This document shows, piece after piece, positions 47,201-62,200 of a DNA stretch of 64,000 nucleotides. Every line of letters begins with the position of its first letter. The stretch's first letter is position 1. A program made the translations under genes and the position numbers. The stretch is from Sabellastarte sp. h YS-2021. Its lineage: Eukaryota > Annelida > Polychaeta > Sabellida > Sabellidae. The DNA is taken from the NCBI GenBank assembly GCA_964017235.1, contig OZ024935.1, positions 93,371,207 through 93,435,206 on the forward strand, in the 5' to 3' direction. The notes under the pieces are model-generated. The model was not told the origin of the DNA and did not search any database. It saw only the letters and a list, made by a program, of their open reading frames with translations.

Positions 47201-50200
47201 GATAGCCATACTTCGAGAAACATTTGTAACGGAAAGCCATACTTCATCATCTGTTTGCCTGATTCAAATCTATGATGATAAACCACAGCAAGGTCCTGAC
47301 TAGAGCAAGTGTAATGATTCCAACCAAGGTCACAAGGGTTAAATTTCCAATCTTTATGAGAAGAGGGGAAGACCCTGTAAATGTTTTATAAACACACAAA
47401 AAAACGAAAGTATTAAAAATGAGATTTCCATGTTAATTGAGACGAGAGCATTTAAAGCGTCCAAGAGAGGTATCAAAACCATAATAATACAAAAATCATA
47501 AAGGAAAGCCATAGTTTTGTAATAACTTAACTAAATTAATTTAAAAAGACTTTTCCATACCTGAATCAAACAATGCTGAATGTGATTTAAATATTGCAAA
47601 GATGTGGATAAGGTAATGCAGTAGGATACCTGGCTGGAACATGCCTTTGGTGTGCAGGGGCTAAGATAAAAAAAATAAGAATTTATCAATAAATATTCAA
47701 AGTGTGAGAGAATAATTTATACTAAAAACAATTAACCATAGATAAATGATATGTTTAATTGGAATATTTTTAACCATTTCAAGGGCCACGGTGGTAACAC
47801 ACTCACCTGCGAGGTCTACGGTTCAAACCCCCCGACCACATGTGGGAAAGTGGGTAGTTGCTTATTGATGGTCGACAGTTAAAATACAAAACCTTGACCA
47901 ACTGTATGTACTGGTTTCCTCTGCCCATAAAACTACCCATATGTGATATGACCTATACAGTGTTGAAGGCTACGTTAAATCCCCAATGAATAAATTTAAC
48001 CCATTTCATCCATATAAGAGCGCATGAATTCAAAGACTGATTAAATTGAAATGTACAGTCAAAGTGTGTAGATATATTGAATGCGTGTACCATATATAGC
48101 AGTTACTTCAAATTGCAAGTGTATTCTAATCACACTTTCAAATGACTTTACAAACATGTCATAGCTTTCCTTTTGTACGGTTTGTGACAGATACAAGTAT
48201 ACTCTTGAAATACACATGAAAAAAGACACACACATTTGAATTACAGACATTGCGTACTCAACAAATGTATTTCATGTAAAACATTTACTATATCATAATG
48301 CTGAGTTCCCACTTTTCAGGTTTATTGTTTTTCTCATTAAGTTAGCATCACTTGAGTACAAAGTTTTATGTAACTTAAGTACAATGCTTTTGAGCAATAA
48401 TACCTTAAAACAAACACAAAACTGACAAAATAAGGGCCAATAAGCCGATATTCTAGGTCACTTATCCAGGGCTGTTGAAATGAAGGGACTACTGTTTCCC
48501 GTTATAACTAGGCACACCTTGGACACAAAATCCTTATTTGTGGCTAGTACCTGTTTAATATCGTAGATTTCTATTGATTAATAATTGCATTGACACCAGC
48601 ACGAACTATAATGTATTTTACCAAAAACAAGCCAAAGCAATAAACATTTTAGAAGGTTTTTAAAGGGGCGATAATATAATTTCTACAAGAGATCAGCGCC
48701 CTAACCTAGCAAAACTTGCATATGGAAAGTACCGAAGTTATTTCATTTATTCAGCTCCCTTATCTGGTAGGCAGAAATGAACGAGTTTTTACCTGTGACA
48801 ACCATATAACAATAGATATTCTTTCTTCTGGTTTGTGTCAAGATAAGGTTTGTGTCATGAAACAGCACCAAGCAATATACTAAGTTTTGAAGATTGGAAT
48901 AAAGAGGTGGATCTGAAGATACTATATTTAGCATACTGCTCAGGGCCTCGTTCTTAAATGTAAAGGAAGAGGGTTCAAACCAGATGGTGTATAATGATGG
49001 AAAGTACTTGTACTTAAGTCTTGACATAAGTCTTGTACTTTCAGTTTAGAGATGTACTTGTGCTTGGCTCCATGTATTTTATCCCAGATCTAATCCCTAT
49101 CAAATGTAAACTTTGCACAAAAAGTATATTTTTGAGGTCAATTGATCCCCTTTTTACAGGTATGTTTTGCCGATTTTACAGAAAAAAAAACAGGTATTTT
49201 TTTTCCTGAAATATTCAGGACACCCATAAAAAAGTGTGAACACTGCATAAGATATATATGCGCATTGCTTTTTCCATCTGTCACTTAATGATATAAATTG
49301 AAGTACTTATTTAATGTATGTATATAAATATATATATATATATATTTTTTTTTTTATTTTAGCCATAAAAATTCCACCTCCCTTCATTCCATAAGGAAAA
49401 ATCTTAATTGTGTCAAATGCTTTACGTTTCAGGTGAACATATATTATCATTAATGTCTCATCAAAAAGATAAATTATTAGTCTTCCTTGCAACTTGATTA
49501 TTAGCAATAACTTAGATACACATCTATATGGTCTCTGTTCTCTCTAGTGGTATTGCAGAGAGTCTGTCCTAATGTGACCCTGATTGCTAAATGGGATGTA
49601 AAACCTTAATCTTCAGTTTACAGTCTACTACAGTCATAAATGTCCATCTCAAACCCCTACCCAATCAATTCCTTATATTTGCAGGATTACCTTCTCGGGG
49701 ATAAGTCTAAAATGTCTCTTGGAGTGTTGTTTATGCTAGATTGAAATGAAACTTGTCCTCAAACAAGTCACACTAGAATAAAGTGGTTACCTTGCCATTT
49801 AATAGTGATTAAGCCGTGTACGGATCTGTTCCATTAAATTCTGATATGGTCCTCTTCTTGAACGTCTTATGTTTTGTAAATATTTTGAGAACCGAAGAAA
49901 GTCACAATAAAGCTTATCCAGTCGAAAGTTTATGATAAACATGGCATAAAAACTATCTTATAACATCTCTATAAACTAGCTCTCCACAAATTTCGTGACA
50001 AGATGTCGTCATGTCAAAATAAACTTATTTTGTAAGGTTCATAACATAAACAAGTTTTTTTCTTTGTGCAGAAAGAGCTATATATTTATATGGCTTTTCA
50101 CACAAAGTTTGTTTATTATATATCAAAATTGCAACCCCACACCAAAAACTACAAATCACAACTACAACTAGAATTGATTATTTGTACATTTTGTAGACTT

Positions 50201-53200
50201 GGCAGTATTGTAACTGTGTATGTATGTCTGTTTGTGTGCTTGTCCACTCACATAACTTTAAAAAAATACACAGCAGGTTGCAGTCATATTTTGACACTAG
50301 GTGATGCTCTACCAGTTACTTTATCCTTCTTAGATCTGATTTGGATCCGAATCATGAACCAAGATTTCTGTTGGTGGCTTCTTTGGCTAAATCCGGATGC
50401 ATAGCTGAAAAACGATAACTTGAGGGTACAGTTTCACACAAAGTGGAATTAGCTGAGTGTTTGTCCTCCTCAAAGTTGCTCATGATAAAATATCCATATC
50501 TGGTCTAAAGATATTTGTAATTGTCCAACCAGGCTGCAGTTCACATTGCATTATTTCTGTATCAACGAACCAGATTTGCTGCAGATTGGTGTTACTCTTA
50601 AATTTTATTGCAGTTTTAGGTCAAAAGAATGCCAATTACCAAGCCTAGTAAGAAAGTTTTAGAAATCAAATCTATATTGATAAATATACAGTCTGTCTGC
50701 TTGTCTGAAACACCCAGCAAATCAAATTCTCATATTTGTGCCCCCACCCCCCACCCCCACCCCCCCCCCCCCCAAACACACAGGCCTTTGAGTGCTGTTC
50801 CATTATTGCGATCCTCACCCCGATTGGAATATGATCCCACACTTTTACTGTGCGGGAGATTGATCTTTTCAACCAGAATGATGGGAAACCCATCACAAAC
50901 AACAATAGGAATGATTGTGTACAGAGGTTCTGGGTTTAAGATCACAGTACTTGGAAGTCCATCGGGAACAGTTTACGATAATATTTAACTGTCTGATTTT
51001 ATTGCAAAGTACACAATAGGAATGATTGTGTACAGAGGTTCTGGGTTTAAGATCACAGTACTTGGAAGTCCATCGGGAACAGTTTACGATAATATTTAAC
51101 TGTCTGATTTTATCGCAAAGTACTCTCGATCCCTATAACATCCTAATCAGATTTTGGAATTTTGTACAGAGGTTCTGGGTTTAAGATCACAGTACTTGGA
51201 AGTCCATCGGGAACAGTTTACGATAATATTTAACTGTCTGATTTTATCGCAAAGTACTCTCGATCCCTATAACATCCTAATCAGATTTTGGAATCGGGAA
51301 TGCATCTTAACCCCATTTTAAAACTCTCTTACCACTTGTAAAGTTTTCTTTTTGATCTTGTAGCAATCTTTAGATCCTCGCTGGCCTAGTGGTTAGCAAG
51401 TTTGGTATCTAATCATAGACTGTCCACTCTATGGGTTCAAGCTGCACAAGTGCCAATGCTGAGTACCTGTCCCAATATTACCTTAGCTGTTGAACGGGAT
51501 GTCAAACACCATTTTTTTTACTTTGACTGTGTAGCAATCTTAATCCTATCATTTGCATCTTGAGTCAATATTTAATGTTTGTAAAGTAACAGGATGGATT
51601 GGGAAATTATCGCCAAAGATACCTTGGACCAAAAATTGCTACTTTGATTTTAATTATGCAAAATCTGACCAAGCTTACAATTAATAAGCTAAAGTGATCT
51701 GGTGAATAACCAGTTTGGCTTTCAATCACTTTATTCATGCCTGCAGCTGTAGGTTTGAAGCCGGTTTATGAGGACAAGAGACTGCCATGTAATTGACCTA
51801 AGCTGCTGACTTAGGGAAATATATTTTCAAATTTGACTGACAATATTGAATAGCACTGTAAATAATATGACAGAAATTTGAATAATTCAATGAAATTAGC
51901 TTGATTCGTATACATGTATAAACATTATTGCAAAAGTGAAACTTTTCAGAAAAAAACAAGGTTTATCTCCACACTATCTGAATTAAGCAATCTCATCTAT
52001 GGCATTCCACAAGGTTCTGTTCTGGGTCCGTTGCTGTTTTCTCTCTATACAACACCACTTAGTAAAATTATTCGCCTCCACCTAGATTGAAATGAAACTT
52101 GTCCTCAAACAAGTCACACTAGCATAAAGTGGTTACCTTGACATTTAATAGTGATTAAGCCGTGTACGGATCTGTTCCATTAAATTCTGATATGGTCCTC
52201 TTCTTGAACGTCTTATGTTTTGTAAATATTTTGAGAACCGAAGAAAGTCACAATAAAGCTTATCCAGTCGAAAATTTATGATAAACATGGCATAAAACCT
52301 ATCTTATAACATCTCTATAAACTAGCTCTCCACAAATTTCGTGACAAGATGTCGTCATGTCAAAATAAACTTATTTTGTAAGGTTCATAACATAAACAAG
52401 TTTTTTTTCTTTGTGCAGAAAGAGCTATATATTTATATGGCTTGTCACACAAAGTTTGTTTATTACATATCAAAATTGCAGCCCCACACCAAAAACTACA
52501 AATCACAACTACAACTAGAATTGATTATTTGTACATTTTGTAGACTTGGCAGTATTGTAACTGTGTATGTATGTCTGTTTGTGTGCTTGTCCACTCACAT
52601 AACTTTAAAAAAATACACAGCAGGTTGCAGTCATATTTTGACACTAGGTGATGCTCTACCAGTTACTTTATCCTTCTTAGATCTGATTTGGATCCGAATC
52701 ATGAACCAAGATTTCTGTTGGTGGCTTCTTTGGCTAAATCCGGATGCATAGCTGAAAAACGATAACTTGAGGGTACAGTTTCACACAAAGTGGAATTAGC
52801 TGAGTGTTTGTCCTCCTCAAAGTTGCTCATGATAAAATATCCATATCTGGTCTAAAGATATTTGTAATTGTCCAACCAGGCTGCAGTTCACATTGCATTA
52901 TTTCTGTATCAACGAACCAGATTTGCTGCAGATTGGTGTTACTCTTAAATTTTATTGCAGTTTTAGGTCAAAAGAATGCCAATTACCAAGCCTAGTAAGA
53001 AAGTTTTAGAAATCAAATCTATATTGATAAATATACAGTCTGTCTGCTTGTCTGAAACACCCAGCAAATCAAATTCTCATATTTGTGCCCCCACCCCCCA
53101 CCCCCACCCCCCCCCAAACACACAGGCCTTTGAGTGCTGTTCCATTATTGCGATCCTCACCCCGATTGGAATATGATCCCACACTTTTACTGTGCGGGAG

Positions 53201-56200
53201 ATTGATCTTTTCAACCAGAATGATGGGAAACCCATCACAAACAACAATAGGAATGATTGTGTACAGAGGTTCTGGGTTTAAGATCACAGTACTTGGAAGT
53301 CCATCGGGAACAGTTTACGATAATATTTAACTGTCTGATTTTATCGCAAAGTACACAATAGGAATGATTGTGTACAGAGGTTCTGGGTTTAAGATCACAG
53401 TACTTGGAAGTCCATCGGGAACAGTTTACGATAATATTTAACTGTCTGATTTTATCGCAAAGTACTCTCGATCCCTATAACATCCTAATCAGATTTTGGA
53501 ATTTTGTACAGAGGTTCTGGGTTTAAGATCACAGTACTTGGAAGTCCATCGGGAACAGTTTACGATAATATTTAACTGTCTGATTTTATCGCAAAGTACT
53601 CTCGATCCCTATAACATCCTAATCAGATTTTGGAATCGGGAATGCATCTTAACCCCATTTTAAAACTCTCTTACCACTTGTAAAGTTTTCTTTTTGATCT
53701 TGTAGCAATCTTTAGATCCTCGCTGGCCTAGTGGTTAGCAAGTTTGGTATCTAATCATAGACTGTCCACTCTATGGGTTCAAGCTGCACAAGTGCCAATG
53801 CTGAGTACCTGTCCCAATATTACCTTAGCTGTTGAACGGGATGTCAAACACCATTTTTTTTACTTTGACTGTGTAGCAATCTTAATCCTATCATTTGCAT
53901 CTTGAGTCAATATTTAATGTTTGTAAAGTAACAGGATGGATTGGGAAATTATCGCAAAAGATACCTTGGACCAAAAATTGCTACTTTGATTTTAATTATG
54001 CAAAATCTGACCAAGCTTACAATTAATAAGCTAAAGTGATCTGGTGAATAACCAGTTTGGCTTTCAATCACTTTATTCATGCCTGAAGCTGTAGGTTTGA
54101 AGCCGGTTTATGAGGACAAGAGACTGCCATGTAATTGACCTAAGCTGCTGACTTAGGGAAATATATTTTCAAATTTGACTGACAATATTGAATAGCACTG
54201 TAAATAATATGACAGAAATTTGAATAATTCAATGAAATTAGCTTGATTCGTATACATGTATAAACATTATTGCAAAAGTGAAACTTTTCAGAAAAAAACA
54301 AGGTTTATCTCCACACTATCTGAATTAAGCAATCTCATCTATGGCATTCCACAAGGTTCTGTTCTGGGTCCGTTGCTGTTTTCTCTCTATACAACACCAC
54401 TTAGTAAAATTATTCGCCTCCACCTAGATTGAAATGAAACTTGTCCTCAAACAAGTCACACTAGCATAAAGTGGTTACCTTGACATTTAATAGTGATTAA
54501 GCCGTGTACGGATCTGTTCCATTAAATTCTGATATGGTCCTCTTCTTGAACGTCTTATGTTCTGTAAATATTTTGAGAACCGAAGAAAGTCACAATAAAG
54601 CTTATCCAGTCGAAAATTTATGATAAACATGGCATAAAACCTATCTTATAACATCTCTATAAACTAGCTCTCCACAAATTTCGTGACAAGATGTCGTCAT
54701 GTCAAAATAAACTTATTTTGTAAGGTTCATAACATAAACAAGTTTTTTTCTTTGTGCAGAAAGAGCTATATATTTATATGGCTTTTCACACAAAGTTTGT
54801 TTATTATATATCAAAATTGCAGCCCCACACCAAAAACTACAAATCACAACTACAACTAGAATTGATTATTTGTACATTTTGTAGACTTGGCAGTATTGTA
54901 ACTGTGTATATATGTCTGTTTGTCTGCTTGTCCACTCACATAACTTTAAAAAAATACACAGCAGGTTGCAGTCATATTTTGACACTAGGTGATGCTCTAC
55001 CAGTTACTTTATCATTCTTAGATCTGATTTGGATCCGAATCATGAACCAAGATTTCTGTTGGTGGCTTCTTTGGCTAAATCCGGATGCATAGCTGAAAAA
55101 CGATAACTTGAGGGTACAGTTTCACACAAAGTGGAATTAGCTGAGCGTTTGTCCTCCTCAAAGTTGCTCATGATAAAATATCCATATCTGGTCTAAAGAT
55201 ATTTGTAATTGTCCAACCAGGCTGCAGTTCACATTGCATTATTTCTGTATCAACGAACCAGATTTGCTGCAGATTGGTGTTACTCTTAAATTTTGTTGCA
55301 GTTTTAGGTCAAAAGAATGCCAATTACCAAGCCTAGTAAGAAAGTTTTAGAAATCAAATCTATATTGATAAATATACAGTCTGTCTGCTTGTCTGAAACA
55401 CCCAGCAAATCAAATTCTCATATTTGTGCCCCCCCCCCCCCCCCCCCCCCCAAACACACAGGCCTTTGAGTGCTGTTCCATTATTGCGATCCTCACCCGG
55501 ATTGGAATATGATCCCACACTTTTAGTGTGCGGGAGATTGATCTTTTCAACCAGAATGATGGGAAACCCATCACAAACAACAATAGGAATGATTGTGTAC
55601 AGAGGTTCTGGGTTTAAGATCACAGTACTTGGAAGTCCATCGGGAACAGTTTACGATAATATTTAACTGTCTGATTTTATCGCAAAGTACTCTCGATCCC
55701 TATAACATCCTAATCAGATTTTGGAATCGGGAATGCATCTTAACCCCATTTTAAAACTCTCTTACCACTTGTAAAGTTTTCTTTTTGATCTTGTAGCAAT
55801 CTTTAGATCCTCACTGGCCTAGTGGTTAGCAAGTTTGGTATCTAATCATAGACTGTCCACTCTATGGGTTCAAGCTGCACAAGTGCCAATGCTGAGTACC
55901 TGTCCCAATATTACCTTAGCTGTTGAACGGGATGTCAAACACCATTTTTTTTACTTTGACTGTGTAGCAATCTTAATCCTATCATTTGCATCTTGAGTCA
56001 ATATTTAATGTTTGTAAAGTAACAGGATGGATTGGGAAATTATCGCAAAAGATACCTTGGACCAAAAATTGCTACTTTGATTTTAATTATGCAAAATCTG
56101 ACCAAGCTTACAATAAATAAGCTAAAGTGACCTGGTGAATAACCAGTTTGGCTTTCAATCACTTTATTCATGCCTGCAGCTGTAGGTTTGAAGCCGGTTT

Positions 56201-59200
56201 ATGAGGACAAGAGACTGCCATGTAATTGACCTAAGCTGCTGACTTAGGGAAATATATTTTCAAATTTGACTGACAATATTGAATAGCACTGTAAATAATA
56301 TGACAGAAATTTGAATAATTCAATGAAATTAGCTTGATTCGTATACATGTATAAACATTATTGCAAAAGTGAAACTTTTCAGAAAAAAACAAGGTTCATC
56401 TCCACACTATCTGAATTAAGCAATCTCATCTATGGCATTCCACAAGGTTCTGTTCTGGGTCCGTTGCTGTTTTCTCTCTATACAACACCACTTAGTAAAA
56501 TTATTCGCCTCCACCCGCATATTAAATTCCATTGTTATGCGGATGATACTCAGTTATACATCCATCTCTCCCATAAGAATGCTTCTTCGGCTCTCGACAA
56601 GCTAAATTCCTGCCTTCATGATGTGCAAGAGTGGATGTCTCTCAGTAAATTGAAGCTCAACCCTGAAAAAAACTGAATTTATTGTCTTTGGTTCTAAGGC
56701 TCAACGTCTGAAGATTTCTTCTCACTTTCCTGTTAGCATTCTTGGTAGCCTTCTTCATCCGGTTGATTCTGTCAGAAATCTAGGTGTGTGGTTTGATGCA
56801 GATTTTTCCTTCTCTGAGCATATCAAGAGGACTTGCAAAGCGTGCTTTCTTCACATGCGTGACCTCCATAGAATTAGAAAGTATCTTACTCCTGAAGTGG
56901 CAGTCCTTGCTGCAAATGCCTTGGTTAGTAGTCGTCTGGACTATTGTAACTCCCTATTCAGAGGTTTGTCAGGTTTCAATCAGCACAAATTGCAAAGTAT
57001 TCAGAACACCCTTGCTTGTATTGTTACAAATCATAGAAAGTATGCTCATGTTACACCCATTCTAAAGAAACTCCACTGGTTGCCTGTTAAGTACCGATGT
57101 ATTTTCAAAACTGCAACACTTGTGTATAAATTTTTGCATAGTGGTTCTCCTTCCTATTTTGAACCGTTCTTGTATTTTAGTAGTTGTCCCTATAGTACTA
57201 GGCATAGTCACCCAGATCGTCAATACCTTACAGTTCCTCCTTTCCATTCATCAGTCATTAAGTCAGCCAAACATTTTGGTCATAGTTTTGCCTTTGATGC
57301 TCCTAAGATCTGGAATGACCTCCCTCAAGATGTTTGCAGTGCAACATCAGTTGCCTCCTTCAGAAAGAAGCTTAAAACATACCTGTTTGCAAAAGCCTAC
57401 CCACCATAGCCTTCCCCATTATGTCTGTGTCTCCTTGGTATGACCTGGCTATGTCCCTTGATTAACGTTAACTGCCTTGCTTTATGTTTAGATATGCATT
57501 AGAGTCCATCAGTGATGGAGATTAAGCGCTATAAAAGTCCACGTTAGATTAGATTAGATTCAGCACATCTAGACATATATATTTTACCAACTGAACAAAA
57601 AAAGTGAAACTAATTTGAACTAGAGGTGTTTTTTTAAATATTTGCCCTTTGTTGTGTTTTCAAAAAGAACAGTTGTGTTCGCATGGAACAGTATTCACCT
57701 AAAGTCAATATTTATTTGTAAAGCTGTACAACCTTGGATTAACTTACACTTGAATGTTTCACTTGCTTTGTATGCTTTTTTATCAATACACAGAAGGTGA
57801 GGTCCTCAGTGGCTTAGTGGTTCGCAAGTTTGACATCACAGACTGTCATATCTGTAGGTTTGAGTCCCATAAGGACAATGCTGAGGACCTGTCCCAATAT
57901 GACCCTGGCTGTTGAACGGGACGTAAACCCCCAACTTTGATTTTGTATACACAGAAGGTACCCTTTACTCATAAGGCACTCATACAAAGCATGAACTAGG
58001 ATATTTTGGACCAAGAAATCATAATGCACTATTATATACATGTGTAACTTACAACATTCCATTCGCCCAGGGGACATAGCAAAGAAAATATGGAAATTGG
58101 GATTAATATTATTATTTATTCTACTAAAAATTTATTGTAAGACAAACAATCAACATATAACAATACTCTAGTAATTTCAAAGTTACTTATAAAATATGCT
58201 ACTAGAAACATATTAATAATCTGATGATTTGCAGAATACTGTGAACAATCTGACCTTGATGAATTGAACAAGCCAAGGTCACTAGTAAGTGCATAATATA
58301 ACGCTATTGACTTAATAGTATGATAATTTACAGACTACGGTCATGAATCTGACCTTGAGGAGTTACACAAGCCAAAGCTGTTGCAATAAGACCCCCCCGC
58401 CCAGCTTAATAATTACAAAATAATTACACCAAGCCCAATACCAATGCAAATGCATGACACTAAGCAGCTGAGGGAATGAATTACCAGTGACCCTGCATGC
58501 TATGCCATATGACCTTGTAACCCGAGGTCATATGAGAAGCATAAAGGTCAAAGTTACAAAGTAAAATGAGGTAGTTATTGTATTGGAAGGTGAAAAACCC
58601 ACCAAACAGCCAGTGTAACTTACAGAATTGAAACAACAATAATGACGGATTGAATACTGTAGGAGGGGTGGGGGCTGAACAAAAATAATTTGGTCAAGAT
58701 TATGCACTGAAAACAGCTGTGCAAGCAACTATATCATTTCTCACTCAAAGAAAGTTTAGAGGTTAAATATCATTTAGAATGGGTAAGTAAGCAAGGGTGT
58801 TGTTTATTTAGACCAAGGACCTTCCTGAGATCAGGGGTCATGGTGGCACAGTGTTTACGCACTTGCTTCCCACCTATGAGGTCGATGTTTGAAACCCCAG
58901 ACTATATGTGGGAAAAGTTGATAGTTGCTTTCCTGTGGCAGAGAGTTTACAGCAGAGATCTTTGACCATCTGTTTTTTTTTGTGTTTTTTTTTTTTTTCT
59001 TCTGTTCATAAAACTACCCATGGTGATGTAACCTAAAGCGTGTTTAAAGCTATATAAAAACCCGAATAAATATATTACTCTGATCAATTTCAAATTAATT
59101 CATCTTATTTATACACTACTAATTTGCATTTATACTCCATCATTTGCATTTATACACTACTAATTTGCATTTATACTCCATCATTTGTATTCCCTACCCC

Positions 59201-62200
59201 TTATGTATTCAATGAATTTATCCTATTTATCTACTACAAGTTTGTATTTTGATCAGTATTTGATCAGTATCACAGTGCTCAATTTATTGGATACAATTCC
59301 ATGCTGTGTTTGATCAATTTCAAATTGTTTTATCATATTTATACATGAACACTTTATATTTGATCAGTTTCACATTTATGTGTATAGTACTTATAGCTCC
59401 TTTGTACTCCAATCGTTTTCAGCTTTGTTTTATCCTTTTTTATACACTACCACTTTGCATTTGAATAATTTCACATATCTCCATACTACTAATAGACAGC
59501 CACTTTGTATTTCATCAAATTTCAAATTGCCTTATTCCTTTTTATAAACTACCTCTTTGTATTCAATCCGGTATTGTGACTTTAACGTTAGTTTCAACAT
59601 TGTATAGGTCCTGTCATGATGGGTAGTTTTATGGGCGAGGAAACCAGTAGATACAGTTGGTCAAGGTTCTGTACTGTAAACTGCCGACCATTGGTAAGCA
59701 ATTACCAACCTTCCACATAGAGTCCTGGGGTAAAACCACAGACCTCATAAGTTGGAGGTGAGTGTGTCACCACTGCACCACCGTGACTCCTAGGAGTGTG
59801 ATGAGTACCAATCATTAGAGTCGATTGTTCGCAGATGAAATTTGGACTTGACATCTAATTAAGTTAAGTTTAGTATGTGTGTTTACAGGAAGCAACATGC
59901 AATACAGAGGATTTCTTAACTGAAAAAAATATAAACATAAAAGCATTGAATTATGAGAATTACCTAATGTCACTATACATTGAAATGGTGAATATTATGA
60001 CAAAGAGACTGCATCGTGTAATTTGATGAAAGTAAAGTGTGTTATTAGAGTTTTATTGTTGTTTTATTGTCCTATTGTTTTATTATACAAGAGCACTAGA
60101 CCCTTAAAATTGGGATCTAGTTTTCATGAAATTTGGCTCATTTTGTCCAGCATCGACTACTCATTGACATCCCTAGTACCTGATCAATTTCACTTTTTAA
60201 GGCTTATTACACATTTCCAATTGTTTTTTATCATCAATTTCTTCCTTTTATACACTATCACTTTCATTTTCCAGGTATTCCCACTGCTACTGATGAAGCT
60301 TTTAGGTGAATACCATGGATTGCCTGGACTCTACACAGCTGCAGTGTTTGCAGCATCTCTCAGGTAACATCTGTATTTCAACTTTGTCAAAATTAGTGTG
60401 ACGTCTTATGTCTCTGTCTATTTCAACAATCTGAAACAGAAGACCTTCTGGAGATTAAATATATATTTAGAAGACACATTCTTTACTACAAAGCTATAAG
60501 AAAGCTCCCACACAATCCTGTCATCAATTTTGCCGATAGAGACAAGAATAATATTATTTTGATATTATATTGTAATTAAAAATAGCCTAATATACTAGTT
60601 ACATGATAGACCTATCTCGTACATACAAGGTAACCTCAATTAATGATTACAAGATAACACTACCTAAGAATATTTATTTGTTTATTTATGGTTTTACGTC
60701 GCTTTCAACACTGTACAGGTCATATCATGACAGGTAGTTGGAAGGGCAGAGGAAACCAGTACATACAGTTCGTCAGGCTTCTGTACTGTAAACTACCGAC
60801 CATTGGCAAGCAACTACCAGCTTTCCCACTTGAGGCCATGCCGGGAACAGAAGCCCGGCCTCAGAGGTGGGAGGTGAGAGTGTTACCACTCTGCCACTGT
60901 GGCTACTACCTTGGAATAGGAAACAAATCTTGTCTTGGACCAGCTATATGAAATCAGCGAAACACTAGTTGTGGCTGTGTATATTGCAGCGAATATCACA
61001 TGTCTTAATATATACTGTATGTAGATGTTGCTTACATATAGCCACCTGCCCATAAACACCTGTCCTACGAAAACGCCACTGACTGCCTGATGAATATAGT
61101 GGTGTGTTTAAAACTGTGGAGCTGTGTTCCAAGAATTTCATCACAGGGGTTCCCAGAGCCATTTTGGCCCTTCCTTGCCTCTGAGGAGTTCCTCCTGCCA
61201 ACACCAGGCATGGTCACTTAGACCACCAATGCCTGGCTCTTCCATCTTTCTATTTTTCAGTTCAAAAATCAGTCAAACAATTTTGGTCATAGTTTTGCCT
61301 TTGATGCTCCTAAGATTTAGAATGAACTACATGACAATGTACACAATGCAACCTTGTATTGTCTATGTAAGAGAAAAGCTCAAGCCTGTTTGCAAAAGCC
61401 TATTTGGCTTAGCCACTGAACCCTCTCTGATTCTCACTGTTATGGCATGGCTACATTAATGAACTAACTCTTAGTCAATATGTTTACGTGTAGTTTGGAC
61501 TTTAGGTCCACACAAAGGAGATTTAGCTTTACAAAGGTATTTTAAATTATATTGATTATTTAGTAAGTTCATCTTTCTGTTGATTCTTTCTTTGTTCAAC
61601 AGCTCAGTGTCCTCTGCTGTGAATTCCCTGGCTGCTGTGTTCATGGCAGATTTCATACAACCTCTCTACAAGCACACCAACTCTAAAGAAATGAGTGACA
61701 AGACTGCCAGCTATATCTCCAGAGGACTTTGTAAGTTTTTTTGAATTACACATTTTGTGAGTTTTTCTTTTGTTTTCTTTAGGGACCAGTTGTGTTTCAC
61801 TTAGTAATTATGACCATAAATAGAAGCCCTTTTCACACATTTCAAAAGAAACCTTTTTAATGCTTTTTTGTTCAACTAAAACGATCATAAAAATCTCAAA
61901 ATACCCGAAAAAAAAGAAATGAAGAATAATGATGTTAAACAACATCTTAAGAATTACAAATTAGGGACCCTTTAGGACCTTGTAAACAATCCATTATTTT
62001 ATAATCTTGGATACTTACTTGGCCATTAACCTATACGTATATGACAATGCAATGTAACATTATCTGTGTTGGTGTTTCCTTTGTAAAGCCAAATGCTGTC
62101 TTTCATCTGTGTCATCTATTGATTCTGATTTCTCAAGAAAATTGAACTTTGAAAGCATTCACGTTAAAATTGTTTAACAATGTCCAATGTCTTTTGCATC

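Larger units (their letters stand above)
49737..52082 (+). repeat. Tandem block, copy 1 (2,346 bp)
   Basis: Begins TAGATTGAAATGAAACTTGT and ends within an 88-bp L2-like RT fragment (GGCATTCCACAAGGTTCTGT ... TTATTCGCCTCCACC). Contains the GTTCCATTATTGCGATCC repeat, a poly-C tract (about 50,741-50,773), a family-B SINE (about 51,370-51,525) and an internally triplicated stretch starting near 50,908, 51,014 and 51,164. Differs from copy 2 by only a handful of substitutions and small indels by eye. Confidence 0.95.

Noticed and set aside
50066-55666. Repeated ORFs of 60-136 residues in the three tandem blocks
   Set aside because: Their similarity comes from the block duplication. Composition is low-complexity around poly-C tracts, with no domain and no splice context.
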